A DNA stretch of 64,000 bases from Gentiana macrophylla. Its lineage: Eukaryota; Streptophyta; Magnoliopsida; Gentianales; Gentianaceae. The DNA is taken from positions 64,363,852 through 64,427,851 of the forward strand of contig CM047815.1 of NCBI GenBank assembly GCA_026214975.1. The letters are read 5' to 3'. Positions 11,580-22,719 of the stretch are shown here, in pieces. The position numbers were made by a program, and so were the translations under genes. The notes under the pieces were generated by a model. That model ran no database searches and was not told the origin of the DNA. It saw only the letters and a list, made by a program, of their open reading frames with translations. Every line of letters begins with the position of its first letter. Position 1 is the stretch's first letter.

Positions 11580-14545
11580 CAGTAGTGAAAGTTATGCTAG
11601 TTCACGGCGATTTCCTTTAAAGAAAGACAAGAATGGGAAGATAAATGTCTACGCATATAAGTCATCTAAACTAAATAGGCTAAAGGCCAAACCGAAATAT
11701 TAATAAAAGAAAACATGGGATATGGAAATTGATTTCGGATCACTAACCTATGAATCCTTAGAGACTTTCTTAACCGGGATTATGACCCGGAAGCTAAGTT
11801 CTTTTGTAAGAACAAGGGAGCTAGGCATTAATGATTAAAGAGTAGACAACGGGCGGTTATTTCAGCTGAGATAGTGGGAGTGATGTAAAGAAACAAAATT
11901 TCGGATTTTAATCCTTGGATATCATAGAAATTTAATTTCTGTTTTTCCAGATTCATTGGAACAAATTGATTCACTTTCACATCGAATATATATTTGCCTT
12001 ATAGAAAGTGAATATGACATTTGTAGCACGGATCCGATACTCGGACTTTTGTTTGATAAAGTCAGAACCATTAAGTAATGCTGAAAAGGTATATGCAACA
12101 CATCATAAACTCTTAAAACAAATGGTTTCCCTATTTAGATAAACGATTCTTCAGCATCTATTGATTAGTGCATATATCCTAAAGATAAGATCTGAAGACT
12201 GGCTAAGGGGGATTCCTATCTCCTAGTCTAAGAACACTATCTCAAAGGAAAAATAACTAAGTAACCTTTCAATTAGGAAAGGGTAATAGAGCTAAAGAAG
12301 TATCACAACTTGTACACATTGACCTTCGGGGTCTTGTGAAGGATACAAGCTAGTGGGAGCTTTTGAGTAACAGACATTTTGTCTAATGACTACTCGAAAC
12401 GCCGATTAGTTTATCTGAATATTTGGAGGAATCTCTGATATTACCAGAGAAGCGAGTATTACATGCTTAGATATAGGCTAAAGCATAGTTTTTGGAGCTG
12501 ATGCTCGGCCTACCTCCGAGTGAAACAATTTCACTGAAAGGATAAACCATGTATTGTCTTGTATAGTTGTTGATATGCTGCATTACACTGCTTAACTTGA
12601 TTAATATATTATTTGAAAAATAAGGTTTACATTATTATGTAATGCCGAGAAGTCTACCTAGAAGATTCTTATGAATTTGAGGATAAAGAGTGAAGTACGT
12701 TTACTCCACTTCCTCAAATTGAGGCATTCAACACTAGTGCTTGAAGGTAGGACTAGAGATTTTGCATACACGTTCAGATGGTGACTGTTCATGAAATATC
12801 TTACTGCAATAAGTTAAGGTTGGTTATAAGATTCCTATGATCGGAAAGTGATGGTTGTACTGTCACTGCCTTTCTGAAAGAATGTTAAATAACAACCACC
12901 TTGAAGTAAAGTTACTCAAGGAGTTACTATATGATTTAATCAGACCACATCCAACATTAGTTGTTGGGGGTTACGCTGATAAATACTACTGAACCAGATC
13001 AGAATGTCAATCCACCCAAATGCAGTAGGAATATGGTTTATCCATTGACTCGCTGTAATTATGCAGACTTTACAGTCTGCTAAGGGTGATTGATAACCTA
13101 TTGTCTTTTGGAAGGACTGAGTAGGATTCTGATAAAAAGAGGTTGGTTTAAAGCCATAAACCTGTAAATGGAGTTTTGGTACTCCAGTTCTGTTCACAAT
13201 CTTGTAGAACCACCTGAGTGTCTCAGGCCCAGTAGGAGTAATTGGATCTACGTGAAGAATAGATGAATGAATGAGAAATTTTATCTTTCAAAGCAAAGCT
13301 AAGTGGTCTAGGGGTAATTCCCTGCCATGTAGATAGTTTAATAGGGGTTATGCATTGAAACTTTCTCACCACTCAACCTTGCTTGACTCCATGGAAAGCA
13401 GAAAGATTAACATGGGTGATGCCCTGAAACTTTCTTGCCGTACAATGGAGCTTAGTTTCATTCGGAATAGAAGGGTTTTAGCTTAAATCCAATGGCAGAT
13501 TGACTGCCTATGCTTATATCCATTGGTGGATTAAAGCAAACCTCTAGGTCATTAAAAACCACATATTTGAAATATGTGGGCTTGACCATAATATTGATGA
13601 GTCTTTTGTAGACCAGAGAATCAATATTGGTAAAGTAGTAGATGTTAGTGTTAATGAAAGGTGACACTGAAACAGTTGTAAACAACACGAGTGTGTTATC
13701 TGAAGTTAAGAACTGACGAGCCTAAGCTTCTCTGATTCAGAGAAGTGGGCTATATTCTTAGAATTTGATTCGGTCGAATTCATGAGAACAAGTTCTTTGA
13801 TAGTATCCCATTCATCTTATTGTTAAGATGATGATGCATTTTCGAATGCTAGATTCAACGAGAGGTTTCCTACCCAACCCCACTCGGAATAATTCTCTTA
13901 GTCTTCAGATATAGAGAAAATGGGATAGATTCTCTTTTGGATAGAGAATGTCAGGTTTTTTAAAAGTCAATTATAGTCGAATCTTGGATTCGAGCAATGG
14001 ATAGTAGTATAGTACATCCCCAAGTATCTTAGGAGAATGAGGAAAAATATGCGTCTATATTCAGGTACAAACTTGAGTATTGTTGAATACACTGATTCTG
14101 ATTTTAAGTCGGATTAAGGATGATCGTGAATCGATCTCAGGCTCAGTGTGGCTTGAGAAGTTCTTTGTTGGATCGGGAAATGATTCCAGGTCTCGATGAG
14201 CCGATACCGTTTTACTGTGAAAACAGCTGAGAGGTAGCTCATACAAATGATCTTCGCAGTCACAGGAGGTCAAAAGCATATTGAGAGAGAGTACAACCTG
14301 ATCGGACAGACCGTGCAGATAGGCGACGTTTCGGTCCTACAAGACCGCCTCGAGCCGACAACCTAGCTGGTCAGTTTACCAAGTCGTGTGGCATCTAATG
14401 TCACCGATAAGAGCTTGGCGGGTATGAAATTAGGATATATGTCTCATCTGCTTTAGAGCAAGTAGGAGAATGTTGTGGACAGATAGAATAAGGATGTGGT
14501 GCTCTAAAAATAATCATAGCTTGTCATTACGGGCAAGTGGGAGAT

Positions 14546-14603
14546 TGTTAGATGTAGTGCCCGAAAGACAATTGTTGCTTGTCTATACGGGCAAGTGGGA
14601 GAT
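14546..14603 (+). repeat. Vestigial LTR start plus duplicate polypurine tract (B1)
   Basis: Directly before the true LTR start (14604) is a 58-bp copy of the boundary: TGTTAGATGTAGTGCCCGAA, then GACAATT, ending in a second GCAAGTGGGAGAT (14591-14603). Another GCAAGTGGGAGAT precedes it (14533-14545). The same duplication exists in B2 (23518-23577), so it is ancestral to the family. Confidence 0.85.
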
Positions 14604-16364
14604 TGTTGGAAGTAGCGCCTGAAAGACAATTTCTGTATTTGTTTTTATAATTAATAAATGATAGATTTATTCTCATCTTATTATTTGCTTCGTGCTTATA
14701 TATAATACACTGCTGAAAACCCCAAGTTGTATCATACGTAGCCATATAACTTAGTGTGTGTTACACATGAGGATTAAGTTTATGTTGATACACTTGAACT
14801 ATTAGTCCGTGGTGAACTTAATCAAAGTATGGGGTCTATTGATTAAACCACCATTAATACGCCCAGAACACTTTATGGTGTGACCATCTTATCCGGACCG
14901 TCGACATTGGTTGTCTAAGCGGGGCATTTATATATGATGAGAGTCATATAGGACTGGACCGATTTAATCTGCATTTCTCATATAATTCCGTGATTGAGAA
15001 GTCTTATTAAATCACAAGATGATCATATATGGATTAACCTTAATCCTGAAGTGATTTCATACTCCTACTTATTTCAAGATAGGGTTTGATGTGTTCGTTA
15101 AGGATCGCTAAGAGGCGCGGTCCGAATCACTCTCACGTTGGCACTATTCTGGAATGAGTGAGGAGCGTGTGTCTCATAGATATGGAATCCATTCCTTCTT
15201 ACGGGAAGTAGAAAGATAATCCCCTTATTTGTTGATCCTAGAAACTGATCGATCGGCCGAGTTCGTATTGGTTATGAACTAATTGATCACTAGTGGGTTA
15301 ATGGTAAATAAGGATAAGATGTAATGAAGAAGGTTTACGGAAATAATCCCGCTTCGTTATGGATAGTCTATGGAGGTTTAGTCTGTATGTAATGATTATA
15401 TCAATGGACACTTATTGACTCGACTTTTTGAGAATAAGTTATATCTATAATCGATAGAGTTCAGTTTCAGATTATGGTGGCGTAATTACGGAATTAATAA
15501 GTTGAGTAGAAATATTCTTTTCGATGAATAATTTATTCATTTCATTGTAGCTATTGGTTATAGGTCCATGGTCCCCGGGTTGGCTCCTAACACGCGAGTG
15601 TTTTCTCATTTTGTGGAACCTCGAGAATAAATTAAATAGTTGGTCTATTTAATGAATATATAATATTATTTATTTGGTAAATAATATGTAACATAGAAAA
15701 TACGTTTTCTATTAAAATAAATGGCAAAATGGCGCCACACTTGTGAGAAAATTAGCAGAAGTAATCTTCCTAGATTATGTCACATGTGTAATTAATTAAT
15801 TATTTGTTTGTTAGATAATTAATGGAAAAATAAGAGATTCATTTTTTAATCATTATCTCATTTATGGAGATTATCTCATATTTTGTGGCAAATAATTTTC
15901 CTTGTGGAAATAGGTAATTGTATTGTGAAAAGGATAACTCTCTCTTTACTTGTTATTTTTCTATATAAAGAGAGTTCCTCCCAACATAATAGCAATGATA
16001 ATTGGTGCCACATACTAAATAAAAGAAGAGAAAAATTAGTTTATTGTTCTAGCCATTGGGAGGAGAAAAATCTAGGATTTTTCTTGGAGCATATTCGAGG
16101 AGGTTCTACTACGAGGATCGACGTCCACCTGTCTTCGCTTGAAGATACAATCTGGAAGATCACGGCTTCTCTCCGGTTGGGATAAATCTACTAACCTTCT
16201 TGTAGATTAATTTATTATGCAAATCATATCGTGGTAAAATCGTAAACGAATTTTAATTCGTTGCTTCCGCTGTGCATGATCGAGTGTCTCGATCGTTGCT
16301 GTGAATCAGATCTGACGATCCAATTATGGATCGGATCCGGATTCGGGTTTCTGTATATCCAGCA
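14604..16364 (+). repeat. B1 3' LTR
   Basis: 1761 bp from TGTTGGAAGTAGCGCC to CCAGCA. The end is placed by comparison with B3, where the LTR end (25491) is followed by the primer site. Homologous to 22720-23517 and 25491-27176 on the opposite strand. Confidence 0.88.
15962..15970 (+). promoter_or_regulatory. TATA box of B1 LTR
   Basis: TATATAAAG followed by AGAGTTCCTCCC, the same arrangement as in family A LTRs. Confidence 0.7.
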
Positions 16365-16373
16365 ATAACATCA

Positions 16374-17270
16374 TGTTATACATAAGAAAACATCATAAAA
16401 TAGTAGAAGGTGTGCTTTGCTTTTGGCGCGCACTAACCTCATTTGGCGTATGCCAAACACAACTAGAACACCCCGCTCAATTCTGCTATCTTTTGACGCA
16501 TGCTAAACCACTTTGGCGCGCACTAAATTGAACATAAGCATCATGTTTCATGTCTTACATCATTGGCGCGTGCTAGCCATGACAGAACCATTGTGCCAAT
16601 TTCATGTTTGTTTTGGCGTGCTAAAATTAGTCTAGCATGCCCTAAATTTTAAGGAACTCGAAGAACAACCTGTAAATTGTGCCAAAACTCAGATCATCCA
16701 TTGGCAATTCAATTTCCAACCTTAATACACCTTAACCTGCAATCAAATCATAAAGTACTCAATACCAACCACCAGTTAACATACCAAACCGAATAATACA
16801 CCTCATTACCTCTTATTTTCTAGAAAACTTGATCCAAAAAGCAAACCAAGCACAAGAACACGTAATCCTATGCAAACCAAGCACAAGAACAATCTAAGCA
16901 ATCTAATTCAATGAGAAACAATCAAGATTTTATATAGGGCTAAAACGAATACTTATGCGCCATATGTAGATGATCATTTTCTTTAATCTACATCATTTTT
17001 CTGAATCTACACATTATGAACGGATTAGCCCCAAAGTTGATTATTCTTCTTCCTCTCTTTTTCGAGCTGCCTCCTTTTTTTCTTAAACAAAAACATGCAA
17101 ACAAGGGGATTAAGGGATGGTTTTCTGATAATGGGAATTATCTCTGATTAATTACTTTTATTCCTTTTAATTAATTACCATAAAATAATTAAATCAAGTA
17201 AAAGCATAATTAGGTTAATTAAATCCATAAACTACACTCTTACTCTTACTTAAATTATTGGGGTGTTACA
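16374..17270 (-). repeat. Ty3/Gypsy LTR (3' LTR of degenerate chromovirus)
   Basis: On the minus strand it starts TGTAACACCCC at 17270, directly after the polypurine tract AATGGGGAA and the end of the pol relic, and runs to TATAACA at 16374. A cluster of TTGGCGCGCACTAA-like motifs, at least five copies, lies at 16425-16630. It abuts the B1 LTR, separated by about 9 bp that form part of ATAACAT-C-ATGTTAT (16365-16379). Confidence 0.65.
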
Positions 17271-17271
17271 T

Positions 17272-18996
17272 TCCCCATTAAAACAACTTTCATCCTCGAA
17301 ACTGATCATACATGACAAGTGAACAAACTCTAAGAACTCGTAAACCATGTCGTTTCCAACGCCCATGTTGCTTTGGAAGGCGAGTGATTGCTCCACTGAA
17401 CTAAAACCAATTGCACCTCTTCATTCTTGACCTTCTCCATCTTCCGCTCTAAAATGCAAAATGGCATTTCCTCATTGGTTAAGTTATCTTGTATCATCTC
17501 AAGATCAATATCTATTTCCGTGTTTGTCTATGTTAAACATCTCTTAAGCATTGGCATGTGAAAGACATTGTTCACTCTTGAATGAGATTATGGTAACTCC
17601 AAACGATATGCTAAAGGTCCTACTATAGATGTGATCACAAAAGGACCTACATACCTCGGGCTCAGCTTATCTTTCCGCCCAAACCGTCTCACTCCTCTCA
17701 TTGGAGATGCCTTGAGGTATCTCCATCCTCAAACTCCAAAGGTCTTCGTCTTTTGCTAGCCCAACTACTTTGCTTGTCTTGTGCAACCTTAAGATTCTGG
17801 CGAACCACGTCTATCTTTTCCTAATATTGTTGTATCAATTCTGGCCCTGTAACTGCTTTCTGACCAACTTCATCCCAATGAACAGGTATCCAGTATTTTT
17901 CCCATACAAAGCTTCAATCGAAGGCATCATGATACTGGCGTGATAACTGTTGTTATGGTCAAACTATACGACTGATAGGTATTCATCCTATAAACCTCCT
18001 ACGTCTAAGGCACATGCCCTCAACATGTCCTCAAGGGTCTGGATGGTTCTCTCAGACTGTCCATCTGTTTGGGGATGAAAAGCTGGAATCATATCCAATT
18101 TAGTACAAGCTATTTCTGTAAGCTCATCCAAAACGTGCTAACAAACTGTTTGTCTCTGTCAAACACTATCAAACTGGACCCTCATGGTGCTTCACAATGT
18201 TGTTCAAATAAATCCGAGCTAACTTCTTCAATGCCATTATTTCTTTTAATGGCAGAAAGTGTGCGGATTTGGTTAATCGATCAACTTTCACCCAAATCTT
18301 ATCATATCCCGTCTTTGTGTTGGGTAATCCATTGATAAAGTCCATGGTGATCTTCTCACATTTCCACTCGAGAATTTCCAAAGGCTTTAACAATCCTTTT
18401 AATCTCTTATGCTCTGCCTTAACTCTCTAACAAGTATCACACTTGGCCACAAATTATGCTATTTCTATCTTTATGAATGGCCACCAATAATATTGTTTCA
18501 ATTCTTTATACATCATGTTTGCACCAGGATGAACTGCAAAAGAGATCTTATGGGCTTCACTCATCACCGTCTTCCTCAAATCACCCACATTTGGAACACA
18601 AATTCTATTATGATACCAAAGGTTGTTGTCTTCATCTAACTTTAGTGTTGGAAACTCTCTTATAATCAACAATAACTGGATATTCATCAAGTTTCTTCTG
18701 AATCTCATCAATCAACTTTGTCCGAGCAATTGAAGGTGCATCATATTTTACTTGTCCATATTGGCCTATATCCTAGTTACTCAAGTTTTCTAGCTGTTTA
18801 TCAACTTCTGGCACACTCAGGAGTGATCTAACTGGTCTTCGCTTAATGCGTCTGCTGCCCCATTTGCCTTCCCTGGGTGAACTTAATCTCTAGATCATAA
18901 TCCTTTACAAATTATAACCATCTCCACTGCCTCATGTTCATATGCTATTGTTTAAAGAAGTACTTAAGGTTGTGATGATCAGTGAAAATCCGGGCA
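17272..18996 (-). pseudogene. Ty3/Gypsy pol relic (RNase H, integrase, C-terminal domain)
   Basis: Reading the minus strand from 18996 downward: an RNase H stretch (FTDHHNLKYFF, then a degenerate MRQWRW block); an integrase zinc-binding region with HPGANMMYKELKQYYWW (about 18520); the integrase core with TMDFINGLP and VDRLTKSAHFLP (18393-18169); then KRFGRKDKLSPRYVGPF and a chromovirus-type C-terminus. The end lies close to the LTR start at 17270. Many stops and frameshifts make it non-functional. Protease and the RT catalytic region are missing: the fragment is cut at 18996 by the neighbouring TRIM-type LTR. Domain order supports Ty3/Gypsy, probably a Tekay/Del-like chromovirus. Confidence 0.85.
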
Positions 18997-18999
18997 TTG

Positions 19000-19186
19000 A
19001 CACTACACAAGTAATGTCCCACATAGTTAAAGTAGTAGAATTCTCACCCCATATAAGTGTGAGACATAAATGTCATGTCAACTCGGATTAGCTCTTTTAA
19101 ACCAAGCGAGAACGACGATCTAAGCAGTTGACCGGATCTTTTATGGCTCACTTAGCACTACCAGACCCGGGGTTGAGGGCGTTACA
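19000..19186 (+). repeat. TRIM-type solo LTR, inverted relative to 10877
   Basis: The reverse complement starts TGTAACGCCCTCAACCCCGG (19186 downward) and parallels the repeats at 10877 and 11196 through the GAATTCTACTACTTTAAC block to GTGGGACATTA. Only one LTR is present, with no primer site or polypurine tract, so it is a solo LTR or fragment. The left edge (about 19000-19010) is uncertain. Confidence 0.65.
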
Positions 19187-20194
19187 TATGAGTAGTTTTT
19201 AGACCCATTGATGACTGCTCAATTACAATTTTTGTGTTCATAATATCACCATGGATATTGTAAAGGTCCAAGATTCATGTTTACTTATATTATTTGAATA
19301 TTTGACGAGGATCAGACTAGCCAGAGTGTCACGATACATTTATCGTTCACTATTCATGATAGATTCATTGATTAATTTGAGTTTATGTCATAAATATATG
19401 TTTTATAAATATGTGATGGCACGACATTGTGACATGGGGATATTTCAGGCTTCTCAAAAGAGGACATTTCAAAAAAGAAAAGGAAACATATTATTCACTT
19501 TGTTCAAGTTTATCCGACATAGTTGACAAAATCACACATATTAATTAAGAAAATATATTAATCGACTTTAAAAATAACAGGAATAAAAAGCCTTTGGGTA
19601 TATTAATCGACTTTAAAAATAACAGGAATAAAAAGCCTTTGGGTATAATTATTGTAGCATTCTTTTTTATTTCTTCTATTGTAAGAAATAAGGGCGAAAC
19701 AAAGAAGTGTGTAATAAATGATGCATTAAAAATGATAACACCTCATATAAAATGAAACAAATAATTTTGACTCTACTTGAAAAATCGTCATGTGAAATTT
19801 AAGTAAACATGAGTTGTGTTATATTTTAACTTGTTTAGTACGTCCATTTTATCTTGTTCGATGTGAAAGGGATAACAAAATATCATTTATTGTTTGAATA
19901 GACAAATGTTAAAATCTTTCTTTGATTATGATGCTATTATGTGACAATGTAAAAATAAAAATAAATCGGTCTCAACATTCGCACTGCTAGATTCATTAAG
20001 GAATTAGGAATTTGTATCAATTCCCATGTAAAAAATTTAAGTAGGTTAGCTTTATTTTAATTGCTTTTTCATTCGTTTTCCTAAGTACTCAAAAAGTATA
20101 GGTAAATAAAGTCCCAATGATGTTTAGTACGTCCACTCCAAAAACAAAATTAAGTCAAATGTTAAAAGCGACAATGTAAAAATAAAAATAAAGC
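19187..20194. other. AT-rich spacer without recognisable gene
   Basis: The 91-codon frame at 19251-19526 has no recognisable motif and AT-rich, non-coding-like composition. The only structure seen is the exact 45-bp tandem duplication listed separately. The transition to GACTCAAAAATTAAG repeats begins near 20195. Confidence 0.5.
19556..19645. repeat. Exact 45-bp tandem duplication
   Basis: The 45-bp unit at 19556-19600 is repeated without change at 19601-19645 (each begins TATTAATCGAC and ends CTTTGGGTA). Identity suggests a recent slippage event. Confidence 0.92.
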
Positions 20195-20600
20195 GCTTCA
20201 GGTCGACTCAAAAATTAAGTCTGGAAGACTCAAAAATTAAGTCCAAGACATGACTCAAAAATTAAGTCTGCGAGTCATACTCAAAAAATTTAAGTCTGCA
20301 AGTCACACTCAAAAAATTAAGCCTGCAGGTCAGACTCATAAAAGTAAGTCTGCAAGACAACTCAAAAAAAAAATTTAAGTCTGCAAGTCAAGCTAAAAAA
20401 AAAAATCAAGTCTGCACGACTAACTCAAAAAAAATTAAGCCTACATGTCAGACTCAAAAAATTAGGCTCCAAAAATTAAGTTTGCAGGATAGACATCCCG
20501 ATCTGAGCTCTGCAGATCATACTCAGTAAAGTTTGCAACATCAAACTTCCTAAGTCTGCATGACAGACATTCAATAAAACACTACTATATAAATACAGAC
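20195..20600. repeat. Degenerate array of GTCTG-CAGAC palindromic units
   Basis: About ten units of roughly 25-35 bp, each a variant of AAAAATTAAGTCTGCAAGTC followed by AGACTC. The core GTCTG-CAGGT-CAGAC is a small inverted repeat. Related but more diverged units appear at 21240-21545 and 22500-22590, so the array is spread through the whole coding relic. Confidence 0.75.
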
Positions 20601-20812
20601 TAAGTATGCCATCCAACAATTAATAATTAACGCATGGCATATTGGGGGAGCACCACACTCTATTATAGAGCAAAAACAGTGCAAATAAGTACTTAAAACA
20701 AGCTAAGGCAAAAGAGATTGACAAAACATATATTATCCAGATAAGCGTACAAGTTACAAATCTGAGGATTTTTTCAGAGCAAAAAACAAACACAAAGGTC
20801 TAAAAGACTAAG

Positions 20813-21240
20813 CTAAGCATCTGGAGCCGGAGCTTGATACGGTTTTGAGGCAACTGGTGGAGCTGAGGAAGAAGGAGCTGACTCAGAAGCTTGCTGGGGA
20901 GTACCCCGACAAACATACTTGGTGGTGATGTCCACTCCATCTTTAAACTACTTCAAACGGTCATCATAGATCTTGCTGGAGCCAACTCTATACAAACTCT
21001 TTTTGGGAAGACTGCCCATAACAAGGTCAGCAAACTTGATCTTGGCCTCGTCGACCCCTATGGTATAGCCATGCCATATAATTAGGGGAGCAGCGCCTTT
21101 AAAACTCCAGCCATCTAATCTGAAGTTTTATACTCTTGAATTGCTTGAGCAATCCTAACTGCAACATCCGCTCCCAGCTCATTCTGGGCAGCTCGGAGTT
21201 TGGTCGATGCCTGCTCCAGCTCAGTTATCTCTACGGACTC
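20813..21240 (-). pseudogene. C-terminal coding relic, copy 1 (unknown protein)
   Basis: On the minus strand the frame reads VRIAQAIQEYKTSD, a stop, then HGYTIGVDEAK, VMGSLPKKSLYR and YDDRLK, another stop, then an S/A/P-rich tail (PSSSAPPVASKPYQAPAPDA) ending at a TAG at 20813-20815. It parallels copy 2 at 21816-22480 (RIAEAIQKYKASDE, HGYTLSVDEAK, YDTRVKDFKAG, tail ending TPNA). Upstream of the RIA..AIQ..YK block the sequence looks like coiled coil. I do not recognise the family; a transposon gag-like or accessory protein is possible. At least two stops make it non-functional. Confidence 0.5.
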
Positions 21241-21600
21241 AGCTAAAAATCAAGTCTGCAAGACAGATCCGACCTAAGCTTCACAGGTCGAACTTACCAA
21301 AGGATAAATTCCAAGTGCACAGGACAGACTCAAACTGAGCTTCGTAGGATGAACTCAGTGAAGTTTGTCGAACAATCTCATTAGGTCTACAGTCTGGACT
21401 TGAACCAAAGACCGCAGGTCGGACTCAGTGAGTTTTCAAAAGACTATCCCTAAGTTCGCAGGTCGGACTAAAGAAGTTTGCAAAATGACTCTTTAATTCT
21501 GCAAATCGGACTCAGCTGCATTCGTCGTCTGCAGAACCGACCGGAGCAAAAACTTGACAAAAGTATAAGCATGCCATCCAAAACTATAAGTTAATGCATG
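21235..21600. repeat. Second palindromic-unit array between the coding relics
   Basis: Units resembling GCAGGTCGGACTCAGTGAAG and AAGTCTGCAAGACAG, spaced 30-60 bp, lie between the two relics. A 16-base G-rich run interrupted by one A follows at about 21611-21627. Confidence 0.6.
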
Positions 21601-21815
21601 ACATACTCGGGGGGGGGGGAGGGGGGGCAAGATGCCTACCATTGATAAAGCACTTACGGAAAGTGTGTATTACGGCAAGTACTTAAAGGAAGTGCTCGAA
21701 ATAAAGTTAAGGCTGAAAAATTAACAAAATTCTACTTCCATTATCAAATTGTAGGATTACAATGTATTTGAAATGAAATTTCAAAACAAAAACTAGAATA
21801 CAACTCCATAAGCCT

Positions 21816-22480
21816 ACTGATCTAAGCATTTGGGGTTGAAGTCTGTTGTGGATCTAAAGAAGTAGGATCCAAAGTAGGAGCAACATCAAGGTGGCGAGAG
21901 TACTTAGAACACAATGCCTATCCCGGCCTTGAAGTCCTTCACCCGAGTATCATAGACCACACTCATCCTAGGCTTATAAAGAGCCTTGCTAGAAAGGTTG
22001 TCCATGACAAAGTCAGCGACCTGACCCTTTGCCTCATCCACGCTTAAAGTATATCCATGGTTCAGGATAGGAGTAAGCAACAACTTCAATCTGAGTGAAC
22101 TCATCCGAAGCTTTATACTTTTGGATGGCCTCCGCAATCCGAGCTGGAACTCCATCCCGTTCTTCTCCTCAACAAACTTTTCTTCTGATGACTTAAGCTC
22201 AACCTTCAGAGCCTGGAGTTGCTACTGGAGAGCCTTGATCACCCTATCACTGGACTCAACAGAACCCTTCACCTTTTCCCAGGTCTGCCGTAGGTCTGCA
22301 ACCTTCTTCTTCAAATCTCTAGTAATGGCTGAAGACTTGCCCAGCCTGGGGAAAATTTCCTGGCCAACCCAAGTTCCCTACATAGCAGAACATAAAAAAT
22401 GAGAAACATTATCGAAGTCTAATACTCAAGTAAGAAAAGCAAGCTTACGTATTCTATGGCCTTGAAGCCAGCGTCAGCTA
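21816..22480 (-). pseudogene. C-terminal coding relic, copy 2 (unknown protein)
   Basis: The minus strand encodes a lysine/glutamate-rich probable coiled coil (ELKSSEEKFVEEKNG region, about 22200-22130), then RIAEAIQKYKASDE, then after a frame change HGYTLSVDEAK, VADFVMDNLSSKALYKPRMS, YDTRVKDFKAG and a tail ending TPNA. The longest open frame is 21904-22155. It is a paralogue of copy 1, 1 kb away in the same orientation, so the unit was tandemly duplicated. Function unknown. The 3' LTR fragment of B2 abruptly replaces upstream sequence at 22720, so the relic lies in older DNA than the B2 junction. Confidence 0.5.
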
Positions 22481-22719
22481 GCTCCGTATCAGTCATCCCA
22501 GAGATCGGCTCTTGTTCCGCAAGTCGGACTCAATAAAGTCTGTAGGATAGATTTAAATCAAGCTCCGCAGGTCAGATTCCACATACTTGGCTCCCAAAGC
22601 CATCAGTTCGGCCACCTGAGCATGAAGCTGCTCCTTGAGAGTTCTAATTTCTTGATCCTTAGACTTAGTCATGTCCTTGAGTTTTCTCCAACGATCGAAG
22701 GTCATCTTCTTCAGGTCGG

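Larger units (their letters stand above)
11580..16364 (+). mobile_element. LTR element B1, 5'-truncated, non-autonomous
   Basis: Plus-strand member of family B: about 3 kb of non-coding interior, polypurine tract, and a full 3' LTR (14604-16364). The interior matches, in reverse, 30885-34000 and 23518-24462 of B2. The 5' LTR, primer site and hairpin-repeat region are absent; homology starts near 11580. No gag-pol frames are present. Family B is related to A by its LTR start, the GAAAGACAATT block, the primer/polypurine design and several interior motifs. Confidence 0.85.
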
